Shown here one piece after another: positions 63,022 through 64,000 of a DNA stretch of 64,000 bases (positions are counted from its first letter, which is position 1; every line of letters begins with the position of its first letter). The notes below the pieces were generated by a model that worked only from the letters and a program-made list of their open reading frames with translations, was not told the DNA's origin and ran no database searches. The position numbers and the translations under genes are program-made. The DNA is taken from NCBI GenBank assembly GCA_019787685.1, contig JAHNUO010000012.1:496001-560000 (forward strand), written 5' to 3'. The stretch is from Chiua virens (lineage: Eukaryota; Basidiomycota; Agaricomycetes; Boletales; Boletaceae).

Positions 63022-64000
63022 TCAGATAAATTCACGTCCGTCCACGCTGGCGTCATGGGACACATCCAGGTCTTCTACCAACGTCCGCAGCCCCTCCAGA
63101 AAATCCTGCTTCTGTTCTACCTTGATCCGTTCATACAACCACGGACAATCGATATTCATACACCTACTCGGCTCACTCGGCGCCGTCGACGCGCACGACG
63201 CACAGATACGCTGGGTATCGAGGAGCCGTTGTTCCCCTTTGCGCAAACGGAGCAACAGGGTGGGGATCGTCTCCTGTGTGTTGGCTCGGCAGGCTCGGCA
63301 GATATCTAGAGCAAAACAATAAGGGCGTCCGATATGCGAGATGACGCGCGGCTTACCATCTGAAGCTGTCCCGCCGCACGTCAAACACCGCGCACTTTGG
63401 AAATGCTCGTCAATCTTGAATTTGGTGGTGTGCACGGCCGCACGCTTGCGGGGCGAGAGCGCGAGTGGGTCCCGTTCGTCGACCGTGATCGTTTTCGGCA
63501 TCTCGTCATACCACGCGCGAACATCTGCGCCGACGAGGTTGAAGATGCGCTCCAAGGGTGGTATCAGGACCTTGGTAATGTAATACGTCGCGTCGATGCG
63601 CAGTTGCCTAGATACGTTCGATATCAGCCTTTGCGGTCACACTTGGCGGCGTTGCGGGACGTACCGGTTCGCCAGAAACTCTTCTGGGGTGATCGCTCTC
63701 TCCACAAGGCGTGTATGTGGTTCGCCACGCACGATGACGTACGGTACACGGTCGCCATACTGAGGTTCGTCATTTTCGTCCTCCAAAATCCGCCGTGCAG
63801 CTATAGCGACACCAGGTGGAGGTGGCCCTTTGTCGCTTATGGGACAAAATAGAAACGTTCTCAGAATCTGGGTGAATTACACACAGAACGAGACTGTTCA
63901 CCTATACGTTCCCATCTTGACCTCCTTTGCAAAGATGAAATCTTGCAACGAAATTCTGTTTCGCATGATTTTTGACCACGTCTTGTAGCAATAACTCTTC
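63022..64000 (-). CDS. REV3: DNA polymerase zeta catalytic subunit, C-terminal part (runs off the window)
   Basis: Family B translesion polymerase; only the 3' exons are in the window. Exons: 64000-63902 (RISLQDFIFAKEVKMGTY), 63835-63665 (PPGVAIAARRILEDENDEPQ, GDRVPYVIVRGEP, LVERAITPEEFLANR), 63607-63357 (IDATYYITKVLIPPLERIFN, LVGADVRAWYDEMPKT) and 63305-63022. The introns are 51-66 nt with consensus ends. The last two exons carry the two C-terminal cysteine motifs: CLTC/CRAC (zinc) and CASC/CMNIDC (the iron-sulfur site that binds accessory subunits in B-family polymerases), followed by PWLYERIKVEQ. Stop TGA-type end at 63022. It extends damaged primer ends during mutagenic bypass in the nucleus. 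Identification is strong from motif order; no lesion seen. Confidence 0.93.

Overview
The window is fungal nuclear DNA, most likely from a mushroom-forming basidiomycete (Agaricomycetes; inference). The host genes carry many introns of about 50-70 nt with GT-AG ends. They include three paralogues of the DUF6534 seven-helix membrane family, a family I know as expanded in Agaricomycetes. They also include the 3' end of REV3 (DNA polymerase zeta), a trichothecene-acetyltransferase-like acyltransferase and a broken metallophosphoesterase gene.

Layout. 1-7415: two DUF6534 genes on the minus strand plus unassigned sequence. 7416-54824: one pogo-type DNA transposon (TIRs, TA duplication). Its own length is about 2.6 kb, but LTR retrotransposons nested inside each other have expanded it to 47 kb. 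54825-64000: host sequence again, with an unassigned ORF, the third DUF6534 gene, the acyltransferase gene, the phosphoesterase pseudogene and the REV3 end.

The nest can be unpicked from target-site duplications. The transposase gene was hit twice. A Ty3 chromovirus (family 1, 8322-28117, TSD GATGG) entered an exon, and a second Ty3 chromovirus (family 2, copy 2a, 28315-53314, TSD GGTTT) entered a 56-nt intron. Family 1 then received a solo LTR (10875-11516, CCATC), a gag-only non-autonomous LTR element (13420-17919, 4-bp TSD) and, in its 3' LTR, a Ty1/copia element (20958-27894, CCCTC). The copia element was itself cut by a solo LTR of the gag-only family (22337-22952, GCGT). Copy 2a received a solo LTR (31632-32065, CACAG) and a family 1 solo LTR (33283-50940, GGCAC). 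That LTR contains family 2 copy 2b (33902-50819, AACTC), whose 3' LTR contains copy 2c (40464-50563, GGCAG). Copy 2c carries a 3.3-kb inverted family 2 fragment.

The most interesting biology is in family 2. It has two extra ORFs ahead of gag. The first has no ATG in the DNA: its start codon appears only when a predicted 139-140-nt leader intron is removed. ORF1 and ORF2 are in frame and separated by one TAG. Gag starts 2 nt after ORF2 (7 nt in copy 2a), and pol has no start of its own but follows a canonical -1 slippery heptamer near the gag stop. Both Ty3 families look self-primed in the manner of Tf1/sushi: 11-12 nt just inside the 5' LTR are complementary to the predicted RNA start. Intron, start-codon and frameshift predictions come from sequence patterns only and have not been tested against RNA.
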